64,000 bases of DNA from Enchytraeus crypticus (GCA_905160935.1 CAJHZI010000277.1:248001-312000), one strand, 5' to 3'. Shown: positions 13,101 to 22,535, numbered from the stretch's first letter. Numbers and translations are program-made. The notes: a model not told the origin generated them from the letters alone.

Positions 13101-16100
13101 GCAGAAGTAAACCCCCACCAAAATTGTGAGGCGTAGAGTAATTTACTAAGTAGAAGCCTGGAACATTATCCGAAGTAGTTCATTTGATAGACCTTTTGTG
13201 CGCAAGGAGTATAAAGCAAAAATATTACTCGAACATGAGGATATAAGATTGGATATATGAGGAGAAAAGGAAAAATTACACGAAATTGAGACTCCCAAAC
13301 ATTTGAGATTTGAGACTCGTTCTATTCCAGCTAAGTAGGGCAATTCAATTGTTTGACGCTTACAGCTAGGTGACTTAAAGATTATTTCCTTAGATTTACT
13401 TCTGTTTAGTTGTAGATTATTTACTGAAGCCCATCTTTCTAAGTTCATTAATTCTACTTCAGTTAAATGTAAATGTGATGATGGTACTATGAGATATGTA
13501 TCATCAGCAAATTTTAGTGAGAGGATCAATGAGCAATCAGCAAGAGGACCAATGGCGGAGCCTTGGATAACACTTGCATTTATTATTTTAGGAGAGGATA
13601 TTTGACCTTCGACGATGGTCGTATGAGAACGATCAGATAAGAAGCTAGCAATCCACCCATTAACAGATTCAGGAATATTCAGCTTGCAAAGCTTTGAAAT
13701 CATCTGTGAATGTTTGACGGTATCAAATGCCTTACTGAAATCAAGAGCTATCACGCTAACAAACGTTTGGTCTTCAAGTATTGAGGATATTTTATGAAAG
13801 AGAGTGATAAGGGCGACAGTGGTAGAACCTGTTGGTCGAAAAGCAAACTGGTTAGTAAAGTCAAGGTCTGGAGGTGGAGACAAGAGCGCCGGGTAGAGGT
13901 GTCTTGAAGTGATAATACGTTCAGTAATGCGTGAAAGAACAGACGTTATTGAAATCGGACGGTAGTCTGATGGAGCATTAGGATGAGAAACTTTACGTAC
14001 AGGTTTAATCACTGAGGCTTTCCATTGTGTGGGAACATATGAGTTTGTAATTGAAAGATTAACAAGTCTGTCAAGCGGTGCACAAAATACTGGTGCAGAT
14101 AGCCTGAGAAACCACGATGGAAGACCGTCGGTCCTGTAGCTGTAGGTTTCAGTGTATCCAGTATGTTGAAGATAGTGATTTCAGAAATAGGAGATAGTGG
14201 CGCACTATTAGTTTTACTTACGACTGGCTCAATGTATTGATTGTCAGTAGAGACATGAGCATAATGGTAATTAAGCGTCTCAGCTGTAATATTACAATTC
14301 AGTGGCATCTGTTGAAATTCCTTTTTACCTGAGACCTTTTTGCAGCAGCCCAGCAGCAGATTTTGAACTTTTTGAACTTTTAACAAAAATTCTAAAGAAC
14401 GTCACAAAGATAAAGACAATGAAAACTATGGTTTGGACCACCCTATTGTTTGGATGTGAAACATGAACCTTAAGGAAGGAAGATATTAGGAAACTAAAGG
14501 CATTGGAATTATGGATTGTGAGAAGAATGGAGAGGATTAGCTAGACTCAATAAGTTACAAATGAGGATGTTCTGGAGAGAGTTGGTGCAGATGGACAGCT
14601 GATAAAGGTATTAAGAAATAGGAAGAAGAATTGGATAGGACATATTCTAAGGAGGGAAGGTCTATTAAAAGAGGCCTTTGAAGTTAGAATGGAAGGAAAA
14701 AGAGGCAGGGGCAGGCCGAGATTAGGTATTTTAGTTGATTTATAGACCCACTCATATGTGGAAATGAAGAGGAGAGCGTAGGACAGAGAAGAGTAGAGGC
14801 GTTATTTACCATGGACCTGCCAGTAGGCAGTGCACTAAGAGAGAAAGAGAGAGAGGCTAAACCAATATGACTTGAGCTGCTCTGAATAGAACCAATATGT
14901 AGGTGTGTAAGATTCACTAATTTTTATGTGTTATTGAGGAGTATTGGTGAATAGTCTTGCCAATTGAATGCAATTATTACCAACAAGCGGTACACTCTTT
15001 TCAACAATGTATTTCTAACGAAGAAACTCAACGCCAATCTAACCAATTAAATAAATAAAGCATTAAACACTAAATAAAATACAACATTGCACGACAAACT
15101 ACAAAAAATGTTGATTACTAGAAAGAGAAATATATATATATATATCAGTCAATTTTTATTTATTAACTAGTTGATGTTTGTTATTCTCTATTACAGCAAA
15201 AATAAACTGGGAACGACAAATTGACTTCAAAGTAGGCTCCTACTTCTCGCTTAAAATATATACTTAATGCCAATAAATGCAAACGAATGGTTTACAAACC
15301 ACATACAACAGATTTATTTAGACCTAGCTCATAATGATACCAACCATCCATGGTATGAGAAAGTGGCTATATATAGAGCCATCACAAGTTCTGATGGGCT
15401 GGTTTCCGTTCCTTCAAAAGTTATTTCATGACGTTCTTCCGCTCCTGTAAAATTCCACAATTTGAGAATCAACAGATCGTTAAATTTTTAAATCATAATT
15501 GCGATTGGCGGTGGGCAGCATAGTATAAGACTGGACATTGCAGTAAAACGCCCTTCAATGAAATTTAAAGCAATGAACATAAAATGTTTAGAGTGGAATT
15601 TGACCAGATATGACTACAGTATATTCTAGTTCAATGCTATACAATAATGTAAAGAAATTAGCAATAAAGAGTCGTAAAGACTATAGTATTTTCGTTAACT
15701 TATGTCGCACTTTTAACAAGTTTCACAATTACGCGTAATATTATAAATTGTTTTATTACGCTTAGCTAACCGTCTTTAGAATGGCCACAGTCATATAATG
15801 GTCAAGCCTATCATATAGCAATTCACCTTATTTAAACCTTAATTTTCCGTAATGGTACCCTTTTACTCCATTTTATGGGATCGACAGGAAGGGTCTAAGA
15901 AGTCAATGGAACTCTAATTTCGCTATTTTTCAGCCTGAGACCACCAAATCTGCACAACTTGGTTGTGTAGATTTGGCTATGCTCCCATCCGAAGGTGAAA
16001 ACGAAACGCAACGCTGTTTCGAACTCGGGAGCTCTCATTCAATATGCGAGAGCTTTACTGCTGCACTGCAAAGCTTTTCCAAAGCAGCTTATATAACTAA

Positions 16101-19100
16101 TAATTCTGTTACACTTTTAGATTTACTAGTAGATTTTACACGGATTCCAAAATGCTCAATGTTAACATAGATAACGAGTGCACTAAACTTATTTCGTCCT
16201 TAATTCTTGTTGAGTAATTAAAGAATCTTATATTGTCTAAGATGTCCTGTTTATTTTTTCATTATTAGGATTTTCAAAGGCAGAACATTATCGTTTTAGA
16301 CGGAATTCTGAGGGGCTTCATAAAGCATTCTTCCTGAACGGCGTAAAAGCACTAGAACGTCGTTGGGAAAATGTGTTAAGCTTCGAGAAGATTACGTTGA
16401 AAAACGTTGAATATTATATAAATACAGACAGATTGTTTTGTCTGGTTAAAATTATAGCTTTATGACCTTGACTTACCCAAAGCAATCCAAACTGATCCAG
16501 AAATAGTAATTATTGTTAGACATACAAGTGATGACGTAGTGAGAATCGATTGACTTTTGGCTGACAGTTTCACACTGATGCAATTGATGAAAGCTGCAAA
16601 ACCTAAATGAAATATAATAGTTCAATCATTTGTCGCTGTACAAACCTTCAGCTATCGCTTACGAAGTCAGCTACGACGTGGATTTGCTGATGCTGACCTC
16701 GAGAGTTCTGTGTAGTGGTAGTGTTTCGCCAGTATTGAACTGTAGTTTTGCCTCAGTGCAGAACTTCCATCACATTGCACTTCCATCACATCACGGCCGT
16801 CAGACACTTCATATGAAACAGAAGAAGAAGATGCAGTCGTGGAGGCCTCAGATTCAGCGGGTGCTTCATTTCAATCTCCAGAAGCAACAACAACATCAGA
16901 GCTTTGATCGACAGCATATCGGGTTTTCTGTGAGCTCACCAGGATCATCTGGCTCCCTGCCTCCAACACACTCCTCGACCCACAAACCTCTGCGAGGGGC
17001 AGGGCCTCAGCTCTCGAGCCTGGCCACTGCGAGTGTTGACTCCCCAGTGAGGTGCCCTAAGTTCAGGGGACACCAGCCGCAGAACCCGATCAGCTCACCG
17101 GCTGGGTTGACCCCTCAGGTTCTTCTGCGTCCTGACACTGACACCTCTCAGCCGCCGCAAGATGGTTACGTTCAACCCACGGCTGACCTGCTCTCTCCGT
17201 TCTACGTCAACCATCCGTTCAGTCTGGAGATCAATGCTCTGATACAGCCTCTTGGTAGAGCTCAGTCTGCTCCCACGAGATCTGATCAGCAGCTGTTTGG
17301 TCTGCCACTGCTACATCAACAGCAGCCTCATGCTGCTGGAATGAGGCGGGAGCGCAGCAGTCAGCTGATTGGTGGGGAGCAATTTTCTATGATATCGGAG
17401 TTGGTGAAGAGCGAGACGGGAGGGAGATCTGAGTGCAGATCAGCCGATATCACATAGAAGATTTCAGAAAAACTTAAATGTTCGTCAATTTCTACACCAA
17501 GGAATTATTGAGTTATATATCGTCACGTAATTCAGGCTGGCAAGTATAATTACTTGATAGATAATTATAGACGGGGCGTGTAACTTTTGTTTACCTCCAG
17601 TAATTTATTGCACGATTGTATCAGCAACCGAACTTAGATACCCAATGTAGTTCAATCACGTTCAAGAATTTACAGGGTGAGTAAACTGTAAACATATGAC
17701 AACATCTGCAAAAGATTTGAATATCTCAAGCGATTGTTAATATTTTCAAATCAACTTTTTACCAATTACTAAAAGACTAATTTAGAATGTGGTGGCCAAT
17801 TTTCATCCATTTTAATACATAGTTATGCAAGTTTCAGCAGAGCAACTCCCCATTTTTAATGTAGTGCAAATAAGAATTATATTTAATACTATTTTTATTT
17901 TGGCCCTGAAAAGGGTCTTTGTGATGGTTCAGAAAGAATCAGTTGTTTCTGCTAGCATTACTGACTATTCGATATGCTTTCCTCCAGCTGCTATGCAGGA
18001 CCGCAGTCGCTTTCGGAACGCTAGGACAGCCTTATTGATTCCAGTTTGGTACAGTTTCTCTGTCAGGGATGATTCTCTGATAAAAGACACACCATGATAC
18101 TCTTTCAGATTGATTGTAGCACTTTCTGCAATTTTGTTTTGCCTTTAGGCTTGGGCTGATATGTTTGATAGAGATGGAGCATGGTTCTTCAGAGCTGATA
18201 TTTTGATAGAGATACAGCATGGTTCCCCAGACATGGTAATTCAGAGGATTTTGATCGGGAGAGTTTGGAGGCCATTCACTCTTCATGATGAAATGCGGAA
18301 TTACCTCGCTTATTCCTGTGCATGACGAGATGCTTGAGCCGGAGCTCCATCCTTCTGAAAGATGAAACCATTTGGTAGAAGAGCATTACAATCATCAAAC
18401 AGTTTGGGAAGCAAAAGTATTACTGACGTAACACTGAGTGTTCGCCTTCACCTTCTCGTCAATTAAGTGCAATCTGCCCTTACCTTTATAACAAACGCCA
18501 TTTTGAGGTACAAAAATGGGGAGTTGCTCTGCTGAAACTTGAATAACTGGCCAATCTAAACATTAAAATGGATGAAAATTGGCAAACCATGAAATATTAG
18601 TCCTTTAGTAATTGGTAAATTTTGATCATGAAATATTAACAATAATCTGAGACATTGAAAACTTTTGCAGGTGGTTTCAGTTTTTACTCACCCTGTAAAT
18701 TAAAATAATATAAGAAATTCAAGAAATGATTAATTAGGCCTATTAGTTGATCTTCTCAAGCCATCACTGCATGCTAAATTTGAAAATGTATTTATTAGAG
18801 TAGTGAATTTCTTACCTGAGTAAGAAATATAAGTAATACATTAATAGAAATATAATAGAGTAAGCTATATGCATTTCCATATTTTTAACTAATCCTCGGA
18901 GGTTCATTTTATAATTATAATCAGCAATAATTAAAAGATTTATTGATCCAGCCTACCTGAAAGATATAAACTCTAGCAACTATAATTATAATAGCTGAAA
19001 TTATGACATCAAACAAATAGATAAATAGCTATCAAAGCACTGAAACTTTCGTTATCTTCTGTTATTTAGAAACACGATAGGCATCAAACTTAAATTTAAT

Positions 19101-20577
19101 TATTGTTTAGTAAATTTGTTGGATTTTCATATATTTTACATCCATATTGGTATTTCTGCACTGCAGGTGGAATTAATTATGTAGCGAATATGAATTTTAT
19201 CTATTGACGTACTCGAAGCTACCAGAACTAAGAGGATTTGCAGTTTTAATGAATGAGACAACAATGACCTCTTATTGCAGGATCTGAGGCAAGGAAATTC
19301 CTTGAATAGGGAATATTTGATATAATTATGAAATATGTGTCTCTCACACTATCACTTACATGTAACGATTGTTGCAATTAGAGAAATTACGACTGATGGA
19401 ATCTCACAGTCAGGGAAAAACGGTTTAAGGATGTAGCGTCCCATTATCTGACATTTCACAGCATTATTTCCAATTCGAACAAAAAACATGTACGCCCACA
19501 AATAGAGAAAGGCGACAAAGTCTCCGTACATGACTTGTAAGTAAGCGTACTTCTCTCCTGTTGAAGGAATCGATACACCAATTTCTGCATATGTCAGTGC
19601 ACCGATCATTGCAATGAAACCGGCTACAATCCATACGATGAGCGCTAAACCGGATGATCCAGAATGTTGAATGACTCCTTTAGGACTGATGTATATTCCA
19701 CTGCCAACGACTAAACCTAAATAAACATTCAAATGATAAGCTGTAAAATCGAATTTAACGCAGGTTTTTAAAATATAATTTACACTCCTATTGTACATAA
19801 ATTATTTAAAAGGTTTTATATTTAGTCAAGTATAGATTCAAATTTGATGCATTCACCATCAGCAGGTAAGAGCATTTAACGACAATTTTAAAATGACATT
19901 TCTCTAATATAATCATCTTGTTTAGGAATGATCTATGATCATTTAGCGCAGTTTGCTAGTCCTACTTTAAAGCAATTAGGAGCTGGATTTAAAATATAAA
20001 ATCATCTTCTTCTTCCCTTTAATCCCAGTTTAACTAAGGTCGTGCTGCGAATTGATCTTCTCCGGTCCTCTCTGGCCCATATCATATCATCGGTCTATCC
20101 CCTAGGATCTCTTCCATTCGTTTTAGATTTTTTTTACTATTTCTGGAGCCTATGACGCTCACATATCGAAAGCACTTTCCGACGTTGGTTTGGATCTTAT
20201 TGCTTTACACGCCTCCTATGACACGTGTAGTCACCGATTGGTCTATTATTCGAACAACGCGGACACAGCACTCAAAATCTCGGACATTCACTGGACTGGT
20301 TATACGGAAAATGGTCTAAATTGCCTAACGGATTAAACATGTGGTTTTAAAAGTGATAGATATCAACATAGTTGATTATTCACTATAATGCGTGTTTTTT
20401 GTTTTTTTTGTTTGTTTTAGCCTTCAACATACCGTATATGATTCCAATTCCGTGAATTACATTAAGTTGTCTCTTGAGTTTAACGTTCTTGACGGACACA
20501 TCGCTGTCTGAGCTTCGTTCAGAATTCCATCTCTTCTTCGACAGATCACTTGAGCCTATTTCATCCTTAGAATTCAT
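4442..20577 (-). CDS. SLC7 amino acid transporter (heteromeric light chain), copy 2
   Basis: Light subunit of a heteromeric amino acid exchanger at the plasma membrane, expected to pair with an SLC3 heavy chain. Exons in transcript order: 20433-20577, 19360-19716, 16477-16602, 15345-15444, 12146-12190, 11584-11707, 10218-10321, 8401-8497, 6474-6620, 5725-5899 and a doubtful 4442-4755. All junction phases agree. The first ten exons give 473 residues with the 12 TM helices of the family. Marks seen: [10 protein letters not shown] in TM1, heavy-chain Cys152 in [19 protein letters not shown] after TM4, [12 protein letters not shown] across the TM6 junction, NLPLAIVIS in TM7, and GARRDHLP followed by LTPMASL before TM9. 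With the last exon the protein would be 577 residues, against roughly 490-510 for animal relatives. It appears intact. The substrate cannot be told apart between neutral and cationic classes. Confidence 0.85.
5725..5899 (-). CDS. SLC7 copy 2, exon 10 (TM11-TM12)
   Basis: Acceptor AATGTAG ends at 5900; donor GTAAGTT from 5724. Phase 0 in, 1 out, 58 codons. It encodes [14 protein letters not shown], a short extracellular loop, TM12 and KPKWLNF, matching the two last helices of the family. Confidence 0.85.
6474..6620 (-). CDS. SLC7 copy 2, exon 9 (TM9-TM10)
   Basis: Acceptor TACTGCACAG ends at 6621. The donor is the weak GTTTTC at 6473; phase 0 on both sides, 49 codons. Ends in [14 protein letters not shown], the basic loop before TM11. 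The donor choice is fixed by the join FR-LPLAIP. Confidence 0.8.
6830..6915. repeat. tRNA-like SINE fragment, second type
   Basis: The reverse B-box GGATTTGAACCCGAGCC is preceded by GTTGCTGACCGACCT. It is related to the copy at 53183-53290 rather than to family A. It lies inside intron 8 of SLC7 copy 2. Confidence 0.45.
6960..7085 (+). mobile_element. Possible LINE 3' tail
   Basis: AT-rich DNA ending in GAGCCGATGTAAGAAATAAA and then ATTGATTGAT repeats, the usual look of a non-LTR 3' end with a short tandem tail. No protein domain is left. Confidence 0.3.
7800..7945 (+). repeat. tRNA-derived SINE, family A
   Basis: Sense copy. The A-box region is GGCACTGTCGGTAAGATATT and the B-box is GGGTTCAAATCC. 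The family tail runs through CGCTTTCGAGTGAGGAAACT to TTAGCTTTACC. Confidence 0.8.
8085..8200 (+). repeat. tRNA-like SINE fragment, third type
   Basis: The B-box-like GGATTCAAATCCC follows ATGTTCGTCTAGGAGGCAAG. The tail differs from family A. Only one copy was noticed in the window. Confidence 0.35.
8401..8497 (-). CDS. SLC7 copy 2, exon 8 (TM8 end to TM9 start)
   Basis: Acceptor CGACACAG ends at 8498; donor GTAGCTA from 8400. Phase 2 in, 0 out. Encodes [20 protein letters not shown] then [12 protein letters not shown], the conserved intracellular GAR-xGHLP and LTP-P region of the family. Confidence 0.85.
8630..8691. repeat. (TA)n microsatellite
   Basis: About 60 bp of TA repeat lying next to the left TIR of the mariner element that starts at 8706. 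Confidence 0.95.
8706..9492 (-). mobile_element. Mariner-type (Tc1/mariner superfamily) transposon with long TIRs, degraded
   Basis: The element starts CAGAGTGG and ends CCACCCTG, with TA on both sides (8704-8705 and 9493-9494), the expected target duplication. Inverted repeats are about 185 bp each (8706-8889 and 9307-9492). The interior translates on the minus strand, in broken frames, to the transposase C-terminus: a WPP-PDLNPI segment, [15 protein letters not shown], and a WSQRVNAF-like end with GGHIEHFF. The N-terminal part of the transposase is missing, so it cannot be autonomous. It lies inside intron 7 of SLC7 copy 2. Confidence 0.8.
9510..9644 (+). mobile_element. L1-family (RTE-like) 3' terminus with (TA)n tail
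   Basis: Short 3' end (ACCATGGACCTGCCAG, then GCAGTGCACTAAGAGA) followed directly by about 40 bp of TA repeat. Other copies of this end are followed by AG, GAA or GATG repeats instead. Confidence 0.7.
9981..10118. repeat. (TA)n microsatellite with palindromic interruption
   Basis: Two TA runs flank a self-complementary centre with ACATATACATGTATATAC. The whole block could fold into cruciforms. No coding content. Confidence 0.9.
10218..10321 (-). CDS. SLC7 copy 2, exon 7 (TM8)
   Basis: Acceptor TTCATCACAG ends at 10322; donor GTAAGAG from 10217. Phase 0 in, 2 out. Encodes [20 protein letters not shown] and then [14 protein letters not shown], matching the family's W-x-V/I-P and S-x-x-G-x-x-NG region. 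Confidence 0.85.
10840..10887. other. Perfect 21-bp inverted repeat with 6-nt loop
   Basis: Arms at 10840-10860 and 10867-10887 are exactly complementary (CAGTCATTTGTCAGCACGCTG, split by TTTCTA). It lies in intron 6 of SLC7 copy 2. It could be the tip of a small hairpin transposon, a recent palindromic repair product or a small-RNA hairpin. Function unknown. Confidence 0.85.
11160..11295 (+). repeat. tRNA-derived SINE, family A, diverged
   Basis: Sense copy: GAGCTGAGTCGGCATCATGC, GCGGATCAGTAGATTCAGGG and AAACTAACTTTAAACTTGGC match the family order. Inside intron 6 of SLC7 copy 2. Confidence 0.65.
11584..11707 (-). CDS. SLC7 copy 2, exon 6 (TM7)
   Basis: Acceptor TTGTTTCAG ends at 11708; donor GTAAGTAG from 11583. 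Phase 2 in, 0 out. It encodes the family signature [11 protein letters not shown]7 and LTSQAVAI. Confidence 0.88.
12146..12190 (-). CDS. SLC7 copy 2, exon 5 (45-nt small exon)
   Basis: Acceptor AATTATTTTAG ends at 12191; donor GTTCGTT from 12145. Phase 2 in and out. Encodes [14 protein letters not shown], the N-F/Y-x-TEE motif after TM6. Recognised because its phases bridge exons 4 and 6 exactly. Confidence 0.82.
12780..14390 (-). pseudogene. Non-LTR retrotransposon reverse transcriptase, broken (CR1/jockey-like group)
   Basis: Minus-strand frames contain reverse transcriptase blocks in order: [49 protein letters not shown] and the catalytic [10 protein letters not shown]-terminal tail lies at 13012-12806 ([14 protein letters not shown]). 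Frame breaks separate the upstream part (14386-14009), the core (14012-13146) and the tail. The stretch between GSAIGP and FADD is shorter than usual, so the palm is damaged. No endonuclease domain is present, so the copy is 5'-truncated. It sits in intron 4 of SLC7 copy 2, same strand as the gene. Family assignment is approximate. Confidence 0.75.
14391..14870 (+). mobile_element. L1-family (RTE-like) retrotransposon 3' end, opposite orientation
   Basis: Plus-strand translation in broken frames gives [33 protein letters not shown] and [10 protein letters not shown]. It then has the family 3' end ACCATGGACCTGCCAG, GCAGTGCACTAAGAGA and a GA-rich tail. It abuts the 5' side of the broken reverse transcriptase at 12780-14390, which points the other way. 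Confidence 0.75.
15345..15444 (-). CDS. SLC7 copy 2, exon 4 (TM6)
   Basis: Acceptor TTTTACAG ends at 15445; donor GTTGGTA from 15344. Phase 1 in, 2 out. Encodes [20 protein letters not shown] and TFSYHG, aligning with the FEGT...ALYSGLFAYGGW region of relatives. Confidence 0.8.
15445..16476 (-). other. Intron 3 of SLC7 copy 2
   Basis: Non-coding. I see no recognisable repeat apart from a local AT-rich palindrome (CACCAAATCTGCACAACTTG against GTTGTGTAGATTTGG at 15941-15975), and no exon on either strand. Confidence 0.5.
16477..16602 (-). CDS. SLC7 copy 2, exon 3 (TM5)
   Basis: Acceptor TTTCATTTAG ends at 16603; donor GTAAGTC from 16476. Phase 1 on both sides. Encodes [20 protein letters not shown] followed by TM5, the family's F-INC-SV segment. 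Confidence 0.85.
16690..17457 (+). pseudogene. GC-rich open frame of unknown identity in an SLC7 intron; possible retrocopy
   Basis: An intronless plus-strand frame of 255 codons runs from ATG 16690 to TAG 17457; the same frame is open back to 16630 without an ATG. It is clearly richer in GC than everything around it. The product is rich in Ser, Pro and Gln, with no signal peptide or TM helix. Two short motifs stand out: [12 protein letters not shown], which weakly recalls the C-terminal box of FoxA factors, and PLGRAQSAP, an R-x-x-S-x-P 14-3-3-type site like that of class IIa histone deacetylases. Neither proves identity. Another frame at about 16755-16915 is also coding-like ([20 protein letters not shown], ending at a TGA), so an old frameshift is plausible. 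No poly(A) tail seen. A real nested gene remains possible. Confidence 0.35.
17673..18695 (-). mobile_element. Mariner-type transposon with long TIRs and transposase remnant
   Basis: Both ends start CAGGGTGAGT and are flanked by TA (17671-17672 and 18696-18697). The inverted repeats are about 185 bp each (17673-17857 and 18511-18695). The minus-strand interior holds transposase catalytic pieces: [19 protein letters not shown], with the second acidic residue, and [17 protein letters not shown], with the third, about 33 residues apart but in different frames. Stops and frameshifts make it inactive. Same architecture as the element at 8706-9492. It lies in intron 2 of SLC7 copy 2. Confidence 0.85.
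19360..19716 (-). CDS. SLC7 copy 2, exon 2 (TM1-TM4)
   Basis: Acceptor TGTTTATTTAG ends at 19717; donor GTAAGTGATAG from 19359. Phase 1 on both sides, 357 nt. Contains [10 protein letters not shown] and the heavy-chain Cys in FFPDCEIPS. About 59 of 357 bases differ from copy 1 by eye count. Confidence 0.88.
20012..20280 (-). repeat. SINE family B (shares a LINE tail)
   Basis: Plus strand reads the element in reverse: tail TTCTTCCCTTTAATCCCAG and GAATTGATCTTCTCC, then GACGTTGGTTTGGATC, GTCACCGATTGGTC and GAACAACGCGGACACA at the head. Its tail matches the 3' end of the LINE at 33545-33890. Inside intron 1 of SLC7 copy 2. Confidence 0.7.
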
Positions 20578-20631
20578 ATCTAGACCTAAATGTACACCTT
20601 ACTGCGGGAGAGAGTATATTTGGTACTATAG
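20415..20631. repeat. Near-identical block between SLC7 copies (right member)
   Basis: Partner of 1416-1632. The match ends on the left in TTTTAG of the intron and on the right after TGGTACTATAG, where the copies become unalignable for about 100 bp (extra DNA in copy 1). Confidence 0.75.
20433..20577 (-). CDS. SLC7 copy 2, coding exon 1
   Basis: ATG at 20577-20575, donor GTATGTT from 20432. It encodes 48 residues that differ from copy 1 at two positions (Leu12 for Met, Val40 for Leu). Confidence 0.85.
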
Positions 20632-21294
20632 AAATTTTACTTAACCTATCCACTTAGAGTACAACTATCAAACAATAAAATAATTTACTATATGATATTA
20701 TTATAACAGTAATTCTTGGATATTATTAATATTAAAATTAAATGCTAAAGACAAATTTAATGTCAGTTTCCAGTTCTAATAGCATGTCAGTGACAGGGAG
20801 AGTCAAACAACTTTCTAACTAGACGCAGGCTCAGCCCAGAAATGTTAAAACTTGATACGTATGTATTTATAATTTTAATTAATATTGCTCTATATGCACA
20901 AACACAAACACACTTTATCGTGGTATATGAAATACCTATGTAATGGGTGGCATAGAAAATTAGAAAGTCAATATACTAATTCAATCGAAGTTAATTGCTA
21001 CAACATATTTAAAATTATACCGCCAGATGTTGGCATTGCCTCAATGCTTGAATTATTTCCGTATAATATAAATGTCTTTGAATGACGGGATGTTTTGTTG
21101 GGTTTATGAGAGCAAACGCATTGATTTGAATGTTTCGAAATTTACGATGCTTAGATAGCTAATATACCATGCAACGTTACTGATGGTCATTCATGCTAAA
21201 TTTGAATTTGAGTTAGGCCTACTAATTTTTCTTTTGCTGTCTATTCTATTATCTTTAGTTAAAATGATTTACAAATAATTATTAAATTGTCTAC

Positions 21295-21351
<57 letters not shown>

Positions 21352-21713
21352 GCGTGTATTACAATATTAGGCCTACATATTTTTTCTAGTACGTAGGCTA
21401 TTTGTGCTAACTGTTAAATTTGCCGAAGTATTTACACCCTGCGCTACATTCTTGGGCAGAATGTCAATATATTGCTCCCTCTGGCGAAAGAAAATCATGT
21501 GATTTAGTGATAAAGAAATGAGAATATCTTCAGTTCAGCCCTTCAACAGAAATACACCTCACCGAAGAATGCCTTGGTCGAATAATTTGGTCACAAAAAC
21601 TCCGAGAGAAATGTCTTGCGTAGGCTCTTACTTAAGCAGACAAAATTCTGATTCAAGTATGAATTAGTAGAATATGGAGAATAACATGAATTTTTATTAA
21701 ATGAATAGATTTT

Positions 21714-21990
21714 CTCTCTTAGTGCACTGCCTACTGGCAGGTCCATGGTGTATAGAGCCTCCACGCTTCTCTGTCTTCCGCTTTCCTCTTGATGTCCACG
21801 TATGAGTGAATCTTTAAATCATCTAACATTCCTTATCTCTGCCTGCCTCTGCATCTATTTCCTTCTTTTCTGCCTTCTATGACCTCTTTTAGTGGACTCC
21901 TCCCCCCCTCTTTGAATATGTCCTATCCAACTCTTCTTCATATTTCTTAATGCATTTATCAACTTTCTATAATAGATTCTTATACTTATA
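21714..21990 (-). mobile_element. L1-family (RTE-like) 3' end fragment
   Basis: Reverse copy beginning TTAGTGCACTGCCTACTGGC, CAGGTCCATGG, CTCTTGATGTCCACGTATGA, and running into the coding end (reverse of GRGRPR and SWIGHI-like segments near 21840-21930). Inserted only in the copy 2 flank. Confidence 0.7.
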
Positions 21991-22004
21991 TTGATATAAA
22001 GTTG

Positions 22005-22135
22005 GTAAAACTAAGGTTAACATCAGTTTCCTCACTCGAAAGCGATGTCATTGACGGGCTAGCCCAGGATTTGAATCCCGCACGTAGGCCTACTAATCCC
22101 CGATCGAGTATATTACCGACGTCGCACGGGCTCCA
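22005..22135 (-). repeat. tRNA-derived SINE, family A
   Basis: Antisense copy: ACTAAGGTTAACATCAGTTT, GACGGGCTAGCCCAGG, GGATTTGAATCCCGCACG. Confidence 0.8.
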
Positions 22136-22535
22136 ACCAAATATAATAACATTAATGCTAATAGATTATTTCATTCAATGGATGATTATTGTGATTTGAA
22201 ATAAATATGCGTCATTTATCAATAAAGGTGGAAATAATATGTAATATGATAGATACACTGGTTGCCGATAGCAGAAAATGCCATACCAGCACAATGTCTT
22301 GTGTAGTTGTACAATATTGTACGCTAGATTTTGAAGTGAATATTACTGTATTTTGTTCGTTTCGTATTCAGTTGGGCATGTTTTATTGTCCTTACATCAT
22401 AATAACTCACAATTATTAGCCAATAAACCAGTTATATCCAGTACAACTGACCCAATGTCATTTACTTTCTACTCTTGTGTATAAAAAGCATTGTATAAGG
22501 AATTACAATTTGTTTGACGATTACGGAGCAAGACG

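Larger units (their letters stand above)
20632..22535. repeat. Duplicated upstream region of SLC7 copy 2
   Basis: Partner of 1633-3740. It carries its own later insertions: a (TA)n run at 21299-21347, an L1 3' fragment at 21714-21990 and a family A SINE at 22005-22135. The last clear match is near CAATTTGTTT at 22507 (3715 in copy 1). Confidence 0.7.

Noticed and set aside
16630-16689. Extension of the GC-rich frame upstream of ATG 16690
   Set aside because: The frame is open but begins at TTG, not ATG, so it was not used as a start.
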